In this document: in pieces, positions 36,291 through 47,580 of the stretch
Layout: each line of letters starts with the position of its first letter
How positions within the stretch are numbered: the first letter of the stretch is position 1
NCBI GenBank assembly: GCA_002104935.1
Contig: MCGT01000015.1
Location: 248,001 to 312,000 of the forward strand
Source: Hesseltinella vesiculosa
Taxonomy: Eukaryota; Mucoromycota; Mucoromycetes; Mucorales; Cunninghamellaceae
Direction of reading: 5' to 3'
Length of the DNA stretch: 64,000 nt
The notes under the pieces: model-generated
Database searches by the model: none
What the model saw: the letters and a program-made list of their open reading frames with translations, nothing else
What the model was told of the DNA's origin: nothing
Translations under genes and position numbers: made by a program

Positions 36291-37750
36291 CCTTCCCATT
36301 CATCGAGCTCATCTCGTCTTTGCAATTGCGAAAAAATATAAAAGACTGCTTGCAGCTGACCCTTTCTCCACATCTCTTTCCTCTTTAGTTTTTTTTTTCC
36401 CCGTTTTGTTTTTCCTAATCGACTTTGCAGTGCACCTCCATTACAGCATTAAAACCAGTCGGTAATTAGGCCCCGTGCGTGCGTGGTTATCGAGGAGCTG
36501 CTATCGTTGAACTGCGGTAGCATGCGTGAGCCCACGAGGACGATTGTCTAATCCAGCAAATGGGATGTTCCGGCCCACTCGCGAGCAATTGAGTGAAGCT
36601 GCCCACGAGGACGACGTTCAAATATCGTACCAAGTAGTTGATACAGCACTTGTCGTTTACCCGGCAAGTAGTCTGATTGTCGAAGGAGGAAAAAAACTGT
36701 ATGGTTGGATGCTGCAGAGTCGATGAATTAAAATGGAAAACGGCACAACAAGGTAAGAACCACACTTTTTTTATAGGACAGTACTCACTTGATTGCCTGC
36801 TAGACAGTCCTGGATGACTTGTCCATCCTTGTGCAATCTCTGTCTGTGTTAAGCCACGGGGGTGCGTGCAATGGTAGGAACTAGTTCACCCTACCCATGC
36901 CTATCCGTAGGTTGGTGTCAATCTCGGTCCTTGTCGTCAAGCTGCAACTTGCACCTCGCCTGAGATGTATTGTTGCGTGATCACGCCTGTGATTTGCCAA
37001 TGCATGCCCTGACTGCCCCATTGTAGATCGACGGGTCTCGTGGAAGTAGGCTGGGTATGCGCTTGATCAGTCAATGCAGCCACCGGTGGGAGACGTGGTC
37101 AGAGCATGAAATCCTTGGGACGTGGCTTCCTTATCATCTAGGGGGCGCGCTTCGGTATCGATGGGTATCCCTTGACAGTATAGGTCATGGTCCGTGGTCC
37201 AAGTGATTGAAATATGATGGATCCGCTGCTGTAAAGCCAACGCTGTACGTTTCCAGTAGATATACTGGCACTGATCAAGATTGCAAGCGATGACGGAGCT
37301 CTTGGCCTATCCAGCATTTCTGAAGGGTCTCGAAGGCAGGCGAGACAACATTTTTTTTTTTTTTTTAGTGTGGGTGTAGGTATGATGCGGTAGCCTTTGG
37401 GGATGTCAGGTCTTGTTTTGCGTTTCAGCACGTTTGTTCTTTCCTGACCGACAAGACGAAAAGAAGCAAAGGGTGTGCAATGCCAATCACCTCCACGCGG
37501 TCACACCTGGGCAACCATATCGAAGTCCTGGTTGGATATGGGCCAAGGATTGGCACTCTTTACTGTATTTGCATCGCAGGTTCTCATGGCCACTCAAGTT
37601 CTCATCGCCTCTCAGGCTCTCATGGCATATCAAGCTCTCAATAATGCAAAACTACCCTCCCATGGCTTGTAATAATAAAACCAATGTCTGCTTGAAAAAT
37701 AAAAAGCAAACTCCTGAGTGGTACTATGGCTAAAAGAAAAACATTTGGTA
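36291..37750 (+). repeat. Left arm of the palindrome
   Basis: Contains the inverse of the blocks at 37870-39340, including a self-complementary GGTAGGAACTAGTTCACCC element at about 36875 and a 14-nt T run at about 37355. Minus-strand open frames here recur as plus-strand frames in the right arm; nothing recognisable is encoded. Confidence 0.8.
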
Positions 37751-37869
37751 CGAGAAGAGAGCTGCATGACAGTGCTCTAACTTTTATTTAAAATAAATGA
37801 TGGCATCCCTTCCCATTCATCGAGCTCATCTCGTCTTTGCAATTCGAAAAAAAATTTAAAGACGAGATG

Positions 37870-39340
37870 AATGTTTTTCTTTTTGTCATATTATCACTTA
37901 AGAGCTTGCCTTTTATTTTTCAAGCAGAATATTATTTTATTATGGCAAGCCATTGGAGGGTAGTTTTGTATTCTGAGAGCTTGTTATGCCATGATAACCT
38001 GAGAGGCGATGAGAACTTGAGGGCCATGAGAACCTGCGATGCAAATACAGTAAAGAGTGCCAATCCTTGGCCCATATCCAACCAGGACTTCGATATGGTT
38101 GCCCAGGTGTGACCGCGTGGAGGTGATTGGCATTGCACACCCTTTGCTTCTTTTCGTCTTGTCGGTCAGGAAAGAACAAACGTGCTGAAACGCAAAACAA
38201 GACCTGACATCCCCAAAGGCTACCGCATCATACCTACACCCACACTAAAAAAAAAAAAAAAATGTTGTCTCGCCTGCCTTCGAGACCCTTCAGAAATGCT
38301 GGATAGGCCAAGAGCTCCGTCATCGCTTGCAATCTTGATCAGTGCCAGTATATCTACTGGAAACGTACAGCGTTGGCTTTACAGCAGCGGATCCATCATA
38401 TTTCAATCACTTGGACCACGGACCATGACCTATACTGTCAAGGGATACCCATCGATACCGAAGCGCGCCCCCTAGATGATAAGGAAGCCACGTCCCAAGG
38501 ATTTCATGCTCTGACCACGTCTCCCACCGGTGGCTGCATTGACTGATCAAGCGCATACCCAGCCTACTTCCACGAGACCCGTCGATCTACAATGGGGCAG
38601 TCAGGGCATGCATTGGCAAATCACAGGCGTGATCACGCAACAATACATCTCAGGCGAGGTGCAAGTTGCAGCTTGACGACAAGGACCGAGATTGACACCA
38701 ACCTACGGATAGGCATGGGTAGGGTGAACTAGTTCCTACCATTGCACGCACCCCCGTGGCTTAACACAGACAGAGATTGCACAAGGATGGACAAGTCATC
38801 CAGGACTGTCTAGCAGGCAATCAAGTGAGTACTGTCCTATAAAAAAAGTGTGGTTCTTACCTTGTTGTGCCGTTTTCCATTTTCATTCATCGACTTTGCA
38901 GCATCCAACCATACAGTTTTTTTCCTCCTTCGACAATCAGACTACTTGCCGGGTAAACGACAAGTGCTGTATCACCTACTTGGTACGATATTTGAACGTC
39001 GTCCTCGTGGGCAGCTTCACTCAATTGCTCGCGAGTGGGCCGGAACATCCCATTTGCTGGATTAGACAATCGTCCTCGTGGGCTCACGCATGCTACCGCA
39101 GTTCAACGATAGCAGCTCCTCGATAACCACGCACGCACGGGGCCTAATTACCGACTGGTTTTAATGCTGTAATGGAGGTGCACTGCAAAGTCGATTAGGA
39201 AAAACAAAACGGGGGAAAAAAAAAAAACTAAAGAGGAAAGAGATGTGGAGATAAGGGCCAGCTGCAGTCTTTTATATATTTTTTCGCAATTGCGAAGACG
39301 AGATGAGCGTAATGAATTGGAAGGAATCCCATCATTTATT
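37870..39340 (-). repeat. Right arm of the palindrome
   Basis: Reverse complement of the left arm. Scattered substitutions and indels (for example GTAGTTGATACAG in the left arm against GTAGGTGATACAG in the inverted right arm) show these are two genomic copies, not one sequence read twice. Confidence 0.8.
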
Positions 39341-39455
39341 TTAAATAAAAGTAAGAGATTGCCATGCGGCTCTCTTCCCGTACCAGTAATGTTTTTCTTT
39401 TTGCAATAGTGCTACTCATGAGTTTGCTTTTTATTTTTTCAAGCAGAGTTTTGAT

Positions 39456-39909
39456 TTAGGCTGGTGCATTTTTCTGTTTGGTGGCGCAGAAAGTAATCAT
39501 GCAAGACGTTGGTTGAGTGACCATGGTTGTTTAACTTCCATTATCTTACCATTGCCGATTCACCTCAGATTGATCACACCGACAGGGCCTGGTGAGATGG
39601 AATTGTAGTTTCAAATGCAAGCCTTGTAAGAAGCGTGGTGTCTAACTATTACTGCCTAGCTATTTGACATGTTTTCTCGTCGCAAAACGCGGCCTTGATG
39701 CATTTTTCCCTTGGATTGGACGACGAAATCAGCCGATGTCCACAAACAGTTATTAAGGACGGTTCAAACTGGTTACTGCTCAGCTAGGTGCGTTGGACAT
39801 GACAGAGGCAAAAAAAAGGGGGGGGGGTTGCCGCGCTGTCTGATTTATTCTTCCTCTCGTTCTCTTTTTCTTTTTAATGATAAAAGTAAATAGTACAGAT
39901 AGAATGCGT
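39456..39909. other. Intergenic, nothing seen
   Basis: About 450 bp between the palindrome and the tomosyn stop codon. It contains a G9 run at about 39820 and TTTTTAATGATAAA near the tomosyn 3' end (plus-strand view). No gene or repeat match found. Confidence 0.5.
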
Positions 39910-42900
39910 CTAGAATTCCCACCATTTCTTTTGGGCTTGCTTGTCGTTAAAGTCGCGCACAGCCTTGAGGAAAGCACCCGAGGCATCGTTCATGTCGTTG
40001 AATTTCTGACCCATGTCGTCAAGTTTCTTGCCACGTTCATTCATGCGATCACTGAGCTCCTTGAACACGCCGGCTTGCCGAACGGAAGAGGATGGCTGTT
40101 GCGATCCTTGTTGGCCCGCAGCGGCTTGCTGTTGCTGTTGGACAAGCGAAGAGGAATGATGTCGGCCCACTAGACAAGGCAGAGTGAATATCATGCACTG
40201 TGTTGCCTCTTACCTTATGAACGTACTGATTCTATCCAATTCATCCAAATGAAGAGGCTCTTTCTTAAACACACCGGCAACTGCGCCAAGCCAGGACTTC
40301 TTTGTTGCTTGTTGTTTTGCCGGCTGCACATCGGAGGGGTGGGCTGGCAAGCGGCGTTCAATATCATAGAGTTGCACATCGTGGCCAAAAGGACTAGGGA
40401 GAAGCCGGGGGAAAAAAAAGTAAGATTATTATTCCATGAAAGGCAGTGGAGGGGTTCTCCACGATCAACCACGCCTTGAAGACTTTACACTGAGGTTTCG
40501 CTGTGCAAGTAGATCCATTCTTTGATTTCGTAGGTACCATTCCAAGCCAAGATACGGCCATCGGTAGTCAGCGAGGATTCTTTGAGTTTTCGCGTAGTAG
40601 GAGGCAAGTTGAGGCTAGAGATGGGTTCCAATCGAGGCAATGACAGTAAATGCAATTGCCCAGAGGATACCAAGACGGACAAACACACCTTATCTAGAGC
40701 AAAGGCAAAATAAATAAATAGATGAATATGCAAAGTAAATCCCCTCTTTTTTTTTTTTACCATCAATGTGAATTGGGGCCATGCGGAGAATGGTAACGTC
40801 AGGTTCATGGAGGTCCCAATCAAAGAGCTTGGTACAGTAGCCTGCCAGGGTACAGGCCACGGTGGTAGCACTGCAGGTCAGGATAAGATGAGGCTGGTCC
40901 TGGGGCTGGTAGTCATGCTTGGCTCGTTTTTCGGCCGAGCCATGACTTCCGGCACTGCTGGTGGTGGTGGTGGTGGATGTACGTGACAAGGCGTTCCAAG
41001 CTTCGTCTTGCTGACCATCGGGTTGATCGGCTGGTGAGTCAGTGGCAGATTTTTTCTTGAGTGATTTTCGTCGGATGAAGGACTTGCTGCGTTCATGCTT
41101 GGAGGCTGGCTGTTGGTGCTGCTGTTGCAAGTCGCCAGCAGTGGTAGGGGCAATCGATGCAGGTGGCGGAGCAGAGGCGGTGGCAGGACACTGCTGAGGT
41201 CTCCCAGACAAATCAACACAGTGCACATCCTTGACTTCTGTCGCCAAGGTCGACAGCAAACTGGCTTGCATAGAGCCCATATCCACCTGATACAGTTGGC
41301 CATTTTCCAAACCAATCAGCAGCTGTGAGCTTGTGTGGGTATCTAACGAGAATAAGCAACAAGATGAGGATCATTCACTCTCTCTCTTTCCCTCTTCCGA
41401 TTTCTCCACGTCTTCGACACTTACAATTTCTATGGGCATACGTGTTTGCAAAATACAAGCAGGTGATGACTGGGACAGCCAGGTCATTGCTGTCGCTTTT
41501 TTCATGAGACGCGATTTCCAAGCCAGGGAAATCTACAGAAAAAAAAAAAAAAAGTTAGATGCAGGCGGCTGCCTGGCTTCTTTCTAGTTCATTTACCTCG
41601 GACATGGAGGTGGGCCAGGGTCTTTTGCAAGGTCAATTGAAGGATGCAAACGTCATGGAAATTGGTAACGCAGGCGAGACTATACGGAAGCAGGAGGGGG
41701 GGGGGAAATGGTCAGTTGCATTGAAATCCTCGCCGGAGAGCCTTACACGTCATTGCCCGTGCTGGCCATGAGATTGATGGCACCGTCAAGCTTGATACTG
41801 AGATCAGGCACGAAACCGAACGTCTTGTCGGAGCGCTTCAGAGCCGTCATGTTGGCTTCAAGGGAGTGCTTGCTATAAGCGGGCGAGTCGGCGAGCTCGG
41901 CAGGATCCATGTCGTGGGTGATTGGGACTGGTGCAGGAGACACGGATGACGCTTGATCAGACGCACCTGTGGCGGCGGAGCACGTTTCATTGCTATCAAA
42001 GGGGTTGGTAGATGTCGACTGACGTTCTGAGGCGGGGAGAGGATGGGACATGGCCGAACCTTGGGGAGATGGGGTGGCAGCAGCCGTAGGGCTATGGGTT
42101 TCAAATGGATTGGTGCTGGTGACGGCTGGTGGTGGCATTGCATTGTGGTCATGGTTGCGGTCGGGCTGTTGTTCAGGCTGGTGTGGTGAGGGAGCAGGGC
42201 TGAGCTCTTCCTCTTGGAGAGAGGCATGGTCCATGTCATCGAGAATGTCTTGCAGCTCGTTGATGGTATCATCGCACTGCGCAATGAACTGTGACCCAAT
42301 GTCGGGCGGTAAGGGTGTTCCATCAGCGGGCTGGGGCCGGGGCGGTAGCGTAGGCGCGGGCGTCGGGTGGACAAAGTCGTAGACAAGCACGGTTCCGTCG
42401 CTGAAGCCGATCGCCAGCAGGCCAGTGGTAGCATTGAGGTCGATGGTGCACACAAACAAGTTTGGGTCTTGCAGGTCGTCATGGCATCGGACGGTCAGCT
42501 GGGGCAGAGGGCGCAGCGCAGTGTAGGAGGCGTCCCAGAACTGGATGATTTCGCCCACGTGCAAGGTCATGAGCAAGTCGTTGGAAGGCACCTTGTAGAC
42601 ATGGTGGCCGCTGACAGAGCCGCCAGTCAGTGGCAAGTGCAACAGCTGTCGGTCTTTCTCGGTGACTGTGGTCAGGGCTTGGTAGAGGGGCGGGTGCATC
42701 ATGGGCAAGAAGCACATGTTGGCCATCAGCGGGTTCAGCAGCGACAATGCTGGCGGTAGGGTGAAAAGAGGGTAGCCGGGCTCCAGGCGGTGAGAGGCTA
42801 GGGTGCCGTTGGTGCCGAGGATGACGACACCGATGGGCGAGTGTCGTGCATAGGCATCGGACCACAGTATGGTAAAGTCAGCCACGTCGGAAGCAAAAGG

Positions 42901-44075
42901 CAGCATGGATTGTTTGCGGGCATCGGCAAGATCATCCAAGTCGATAAGGTGGAGGCCGTGCATTTCCTGGACAGCGGTGCCGCCGGCCACGACTAAACAA
43001 CTCAGCGAGCTTTCTGCGCTCTGTAAAAACCAGGCCAACTTATACACGGGCTCAATAGGGGAGCTGCTGGTGGGGTCAATGGAGGGGAACACTGGTCTGG
43101 ACAGGACAGGACGGTGAGGGGACGACAGGGACCACACATGGACCAGGCCGAGGTCGTCACCAGCCACAAAAGCATCGCCTCGGGGGTGCCAGGCTAAGCT
43201 GGTGAAGTTGGCGGTGGATGAGGGTAGCGTGTACTCTTCATGGATCTGCTGTTCACGGATGTCCCACAATAGCACGGAGCGGTCGTAGGCGACAAGGAGC
43301 CAGTTGACATTGTTGGGGTGGGTTTCGAGAGCGACAACCAAATGTCTTTCCTTGGTGGGCTGGTCAGGTGGCTGGTTGGATTGGTCTTGAGGTGGCTGTA
43401 AGAGATCAGGAATGCTGTAGGGTGATAATTTGCCAAGACGGGTATCAAGCACATCAATATAGCCATCGGCCATGCCAAGGAAGAGCCAGTCGGTGCCTGT
43501 ACAATAGCTGCAGCTTGTGATGATTCCCTGAGTCTTTAGCATGTGTTGGACTTTTCGCTGGCGCAGATCGATCATATACACGACATTGCTGGCATCAATG
43601 AGTACTAGGCATGGGAAGCCTGTTTTGAAATGGACATATTTGATGCGCTGGACACCGGTCAGAACAATGTTAGAGGTAAATCCCTTGCCAAAGAAGCAAA
43701 GCACAAGGCGATCTTGGTCCTGAGATGCTAGTCGATGAAAATAATGCGAATGTTAGGGTCATGGGCGAACCGCCATGGTTTGTTGGACTTTTTACCGGTA
43801 ACGAGCAATCCCAAGACAGGGTCAAAAGCCATGGTGACTACTTTGGAAGGCAGGCCAAAGGTTGTAATCTACAGCTCATGGACATGGAAATGAGAATGAA
43901 GGAAATCTTTGATAAGTCGTTTTTTCTTCCTTACCAAGTCAAGACGGGCGTGTTCAGGCACAATGGCAAGGGAGACGGAAGTGTCCAGGCGTTTATCTTT
44001 GGCAAGAATAGACCGTGCCTGGGCAGCTTCTTTTGTCTTTTGAGCAAAGTTGGAAATCTTGTTAAAGAAGGCCAT
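39910..44075 (-). CDS. Tomosyn/Sro7 (Lgl family) with C-terminal R-SNARE motif
   Basis: Nine minus-strand exons join in frame to about 1199 residues: 44075-43935, 43868-43796, 43727-41747, 41679-41597, 41532-41425, 41342-40761, 40693-40489, 40393-40227 and 40169-39910. The start MAFFNKISNFAQ and the WD-like blocks (FGLPSKVVTMAFDPVLGLL, LLVAYDRSVLLWDIREQ, FTSLAWHPRGDAFVAGDD) identify the Lgl/tomosyn family, two seven-bladed propellers. A long Ser/Pro/Gln-rich insert contains repeated NPF triplets (TNPFETHS, TNPFDSNE). The C-terminus has GVFKELSDRMNERGKKLDDMG..QKKWWEF, an R-SNARE-like coil as in animal tomosyn (STXBP5), with the zero-layer Arg in NERG. Role: regulates exocytic SNARE assembly at the plasma membrane with Sec9/Sso proteins. 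The exon 8 donor GTACGT is required for frame. Confidence 0.88.
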
Positions 44076-44261
44076 GGCAGATGGAGAAGGGCCAATCTTT
44101 ATACACTGAAAAGAATCTGAAGAAGCACAAAAAAAAAAAAAAATCGAGCTATTTCCATTTTTTTTTTCCTAGCGCGGATTGAATGTCCGCTTCCAGTCTA
44201 CCGTGCGGGAACGAGAAAAAAAAGGATAGAGGAAGTTTATTAAGGATATCAGATCATTATG

Positions 44262-45476
44262 TTACAGGTGATTGACGACAAATTGAAGGATGTTCTCGAG
44301 ATAGGTACCGAGGATACCGACGTCTTTGTTCTTTTTGGTGGCATTGTTGATGAGGATAGGGAGCATGAGCAAAGACCTGCTGATGGCCAGGGACAGCCGT
44401 AGTCGTTGTTTGAAATCAAAGATGCCAAGAAGGCGCATTTCTTGCTGCAATTCGTACAGTTGCAGTAGCTCGTCTTCAATGACCTGGTAATATTTTTTCG
44501 TGGCTGCGATAAATGGAGAACGGTCAGCGACAAAGAAGCAAAAAAACAAAAAAAAAAAAAGAAACCCTTACAAAACATCAAATCACGGATTTTCAAGAGG
44601 ACGTCTTCTGTGTGGTTCATGAGTTCATCCGAGACCTGTAGAGAGGGGTAGGCATCGTTGACAGCACCTAAAATGACACGAGAGAAATCGGTTGGCTCAC
44701 GTGATGACGTGTTTTTTTTTGCCTGCCTACCAAGAATGACTCTCATTGTTTGGAATTCACCGTCCACCATCTCAGTGTACAACTAACCAAAAAAAAAAAA
44801 AAAATCAGAAGCAATGGCTATAAAAAATGATGAGGTGCCGGTGACCCGTGAAAAAAAAAAAAAAAAAAAAGACTCTACATCCGCACGCTCGTATTTTTTT
44901 ACCTGATGCACGACCCGTTCAAAGACTTCTTGGGCGGTTGCTTCGTCCATGGGACAGTTGAGGAGCGTCTGGGATTGGTCGTTGTCCATGATGATTTCAT
45001 AATGAAGTCGTGTCCGTGGGTGAGCAAGTGTTTCATGTGCCTCGGTCAGTCCTAAAAAGGCAATAGAGATAAAGGTAAGCTGCATCATTTTTTTTTTTTG
45101 CCTCTACCACTTGCTCTGAAAGCATAGAGTGGCTCTGGGATCGTTTGGTGCCTTGTCTGGGTGACAGAATCGGCTTTTCTGAAAGATTTAAAAAAGAGTT
45201 ATCGAAAAAAGGTACTGGCAGGTGGCGGTGTACCTTGATATAAGCTCGACGGATATCATCGCTGTTGGCTTTCTTGTCGACGCCCAACACTTTGAAATAA
45301 TCCGAGGCAGACAGGATATCACCAATGGGATCTTCTTTTGGAAGGGTATATGAATGGGTGGACGGTGTGCTGGAACTGCCGATCATAGAAGAATACAATA
45401 TCAGCGCTACAAAGAAAGAAAGAAAGAAAGAAATGGAAAAGAAAATAAAAAGTCGATCAAATTTTCCGAGGTCCAT
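44262..45476 (-). CDS. J-domain (DnaJ/Hsp40) protein
   Basis: Six minus-strand exons join in frame to 281 residues: 45476-45234, 45178-45115, 45051-44903, 44782-44731, 44667-44572 and 44503-44262. The J domain spans about residues 55-125: DYFKVLGVDKKANSDDIRRAY, then HPD in SRFCHPDKAP, then FQRLTEAHETLAHPRTRLHYE. The C-terminal half is helical (YQVIEDELLQLYELQQEMRLL) and matches no zinc finger or DnaJ C-domain I know. The extreme N-terminus is hydrophobic (FIFFSISFFLSFFVALIL), suggesting a membrane anchor; if translation instead begins at the Met at about 45386 this segment is lost. The second intron uses a GC donor (GCAAGT). Role: Hsp70 co-chaperone; client unknown. Confidence 0.8.
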
Positions 45477-45672
45477 TTTTTTTTTACTTTCCCTTTTTTA
45501 TCACTGGGAGCACATCGCACAACAGGCTGCAGCTCCTCAATGTCAGCTCTTTTGGGGTTCTGTTGTTTTTTTTCTTCTTTATTTCATACGAAAAGATAAA
45601 GTGGGTGGTAGGTCGAGCAAGAGATGAATGATGGTGGGAGACTAAAAATAAAAGGTGTGAAAAATGAAGCGC

Positions 45673-46439
45673 TTAGATCTTTTGCATGGCAGCGATATCG
45701 ACGGATTGGACAAAGTCTTCCAAAGCTTCGATTTGTTCGGTCAAGTCATCCAAAAGGACCTTGTCGTCTTCAACAACACAGTTGACCAAGAGCTTCTTGA
45801 TACCGAAACCAATGGGGATCAATTGGCTACCACCCCACAACAGACCGTCCATGGTGATGCCCTTGACAGCGGCAGTCATGGCTTCCAAGTCAGTTTCGTC
45901 ATCCCAGGGCTTGACTTCGATAGACACGGTGGTCTTAGCAATAGGCTTGGGCTTGGCAGCCTTCTTAGCGTTATATTCAGCAATACGTTGAGCCTTGAGT
46001 TGTTCAGCAGCTTCATCAACTTCATCGTCAGAACCGAACAAGTCAACATCTTCGTCATCTTCTTCGGCAGCAGCAGCGGGAGCGGAAGCAGGAGCAGCCC
46101 TAAGAGAGCAAGGTGAGCACAGACACGCCTCGACCCTTTGGGTCTCTTTTCAGCTTACTTGGCGGTCAAACCTTGAACGGCAGCAATGTGCTTGTACCAG
46201 CGGGCCAAGTGGGGATAGTCTTGGGCATTGACACCTTCGGTCAAAGATTCGAAGAGGGCCTTGTCGCATTCAGAGGCTTCGACACTGGCGTTTCAAAGAA
46301 AAAAAAATTTTAGTTCATGCTTTTCATCGTGTTTCATGTGCTTCAAAATATAAAAAATTTACCCGCGAACATAAGAAGCATTTTCGAAGAAACCGTTGAG
46401 GATCTTGTAAGCCAAAGCAGAGGGAAGAGAAACAGACAT
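45673..46439 (-). CDS. EFB1: Translation elongation factor eEF1B alpha (EF-1 beta)
   Basis: Three exons, 46439-46363, 46284-46159 and 46099-45673, join in frame to 209 residues. The N-terminal GST-C-like domain ([13 protein letters not shown]) is followed by an acidic linker ([18 protein letters not shown]) and the catalytic GEF domain ([31 protein letters not shown]) ending AMQKI, the canonical end of the family. Role: GDP/GTP exchange on eEF1A. Very biased codon use fits a highly expressed translation factor. Confidence 0.97.
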
Positions 46440-46968
46440 TGTTAAAGAATAATATGAGGGAAAGAGGGAAAAAAAAGAGAAAGGAAAAACAAAAAAAAAA
46501 AAAAATAACCTGTTGGCCCTTTTTTTTTTTTGGGTTCCGAACTCACGAAACGGTCGTGCCAAGCCACCGGTTAGATTTTCTGTGCTTGTGGAGATGTTGG
46601 CGACTCTCAATGGCAATGCCGTCCAGGTTACACGTGGATCGATGGTTCCATCTTAGTGCCAGGTTGCATTTTCTCGTTGAATAGTTTGCATAAAGAAACT
46701 TTAGCCCGTTATTAATATCAAACCCATGGCATCTGCTGTGGTGGTAAAATCTCGAAAAAGAATGTGCCTAGTTTGTCGTAAACGATCAGGTTCGTGGTTC
46801 ATTTCCTCTGTTTAAGCTTGTCAAAGTTTTGCACATATCACTTGACCTGTCAAAGACGTCAAAGATGACAGCCTGCCAGTGTGATTTCTCTTCTCCTTGG
46901 TATGGCGTTGAGAGCCGTTGGCCATGCCTTTTTCAGAGGGACCCCTTTGCTGGCTGAGTTTTTGCCGG

Positions 46969-46999
<31 letters not shown>

Positions 47000-47043
47000 C
47001 TTTTCTCTCTTTTTCTTTTCATTGGCGATCTCACTCATTAATC
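46440..47043. other. Divergent intergenic region
   Basis: About 600 bp between the eEF1B start and the small basic protein start. It contains long A runs near 46490 and a T tract of about 30 nt near 46971-46999. It presumably holds the eEF1B promoter. No RNA gene is visible. Confidence 0.5.
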
Positions 47044-47364
47044 ATGGGCCGTAGTGCAAAGTTTTATAAGCGACCAAGCAAAAAGCAAAAGGAAGTCACC
47101 AAACTGACAAAATCCGAGATTAAGAAACCGGAATCTGGTTCCATGACAAAGCCATCGGTCGCCACCCAGGCCGCCAAAGCAGTAGCCATGGCCATTGACA
47201 AGCAACCTGTCTCGGTCAAAAAACCACAGGCCAATGCTATGGAAATCGATACCCCCAAACCTAAAACAAAACCTGCAGACAATGCCTTGCTGCCCGAAAA
47301 ACCAGACTATGTTGACCTTTTCACCGGCAAAAAAACCTACAAGCGCGTGCCCAAAAGACGATGA
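47044..47364 (+). CDS. Small basic fungal protein (unknown function)
   Basis: A single exon of 106 residues. The N-terminus MGRSAKFYKRPSKKQKE is strongly basic. A middle segment rich in Ala/Lys/Pro follows, and the end has LLPEKPDYVDLFTGKKTYKRVPKRR. Small proteins with a GRSAK..KR..KK start occur in other fungi as far as I recall, so this is likely real. The two basic ends suggest a nuclear or nucleolar location. The T-run and TTTTCATTGGCGATC leader, the ATC ATG context and AATAAA at 47375 support a transcription unit. Confidence 0.7.
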   Translation: MGRSAKFYKRPSKKQKEVTKLTKSEIKKPESGSMTKPSVATQAAKAVAMAIDKQPVSVKKPQANAMEIDTPKPKTKPADNALLPEKPDYVDLFTGKKTYKRVPKRR

Positions 47365-47580
47365 TCTTCAAATCAATAAACGAATTTTTTGAAAAGGTTA
47401 TTTTATTTGATGCAAAGAGCATCCGTAAATTTGGAAGATCACTATAATTGTTTTTTTTTTTTTTTTGGCAACGAGGGCCAGCACATCATGGTGGCCGACG
47501 GGGGGGAGGGGTAAAAAAAAAAGAATATAAAGAGGTAAAGAAACATAGAAAAAATGGGTTGGGTAGGGTTGGAAGGGGAT

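Larger units (their letters stand above)
36291..39455. mobile_element. Large imperfect palindrome made of two inverted LTR-like units
   Basis: The segment 36291 to about 37750 matches the reverse complement of about 37870-39340, with small differences and indels. The outer right sequence (39280-39455) also matches 37680-37850 in reverse complement, so each unit appears to carry a direct terminal repeat of about 175 bp beginning TGCTTGAAAAA. The picture is two 1.5-kb units fused tail to tail, the left one truncated at its outer end. No reverse transcriptase, integrase or transposase is visible, which fits a non-autonomous terminal-repeat element. Confidence 0.65.

Noticed and set aside
37138..37431. 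97-codon frame present in both palindrome arms
   Set aside because: Mirrored by the palindrome; includes a Lys run from a poly(A) tract and has no recognisable motif.
36291..39455. Palindrome as a pure assembly artefact
   Set aside because: The arms differ by several substitutions and indels and the outer flanks differ, so a read-through artefact is unlikely, though only spanning long reads would settle it.
46724..46817. Short frame MASAVVVKSRKRMCLVCRKR near the small basic gene
   Set aside because: Only about 30 codons, no splice partner found, and no match to a known small zinc protein.
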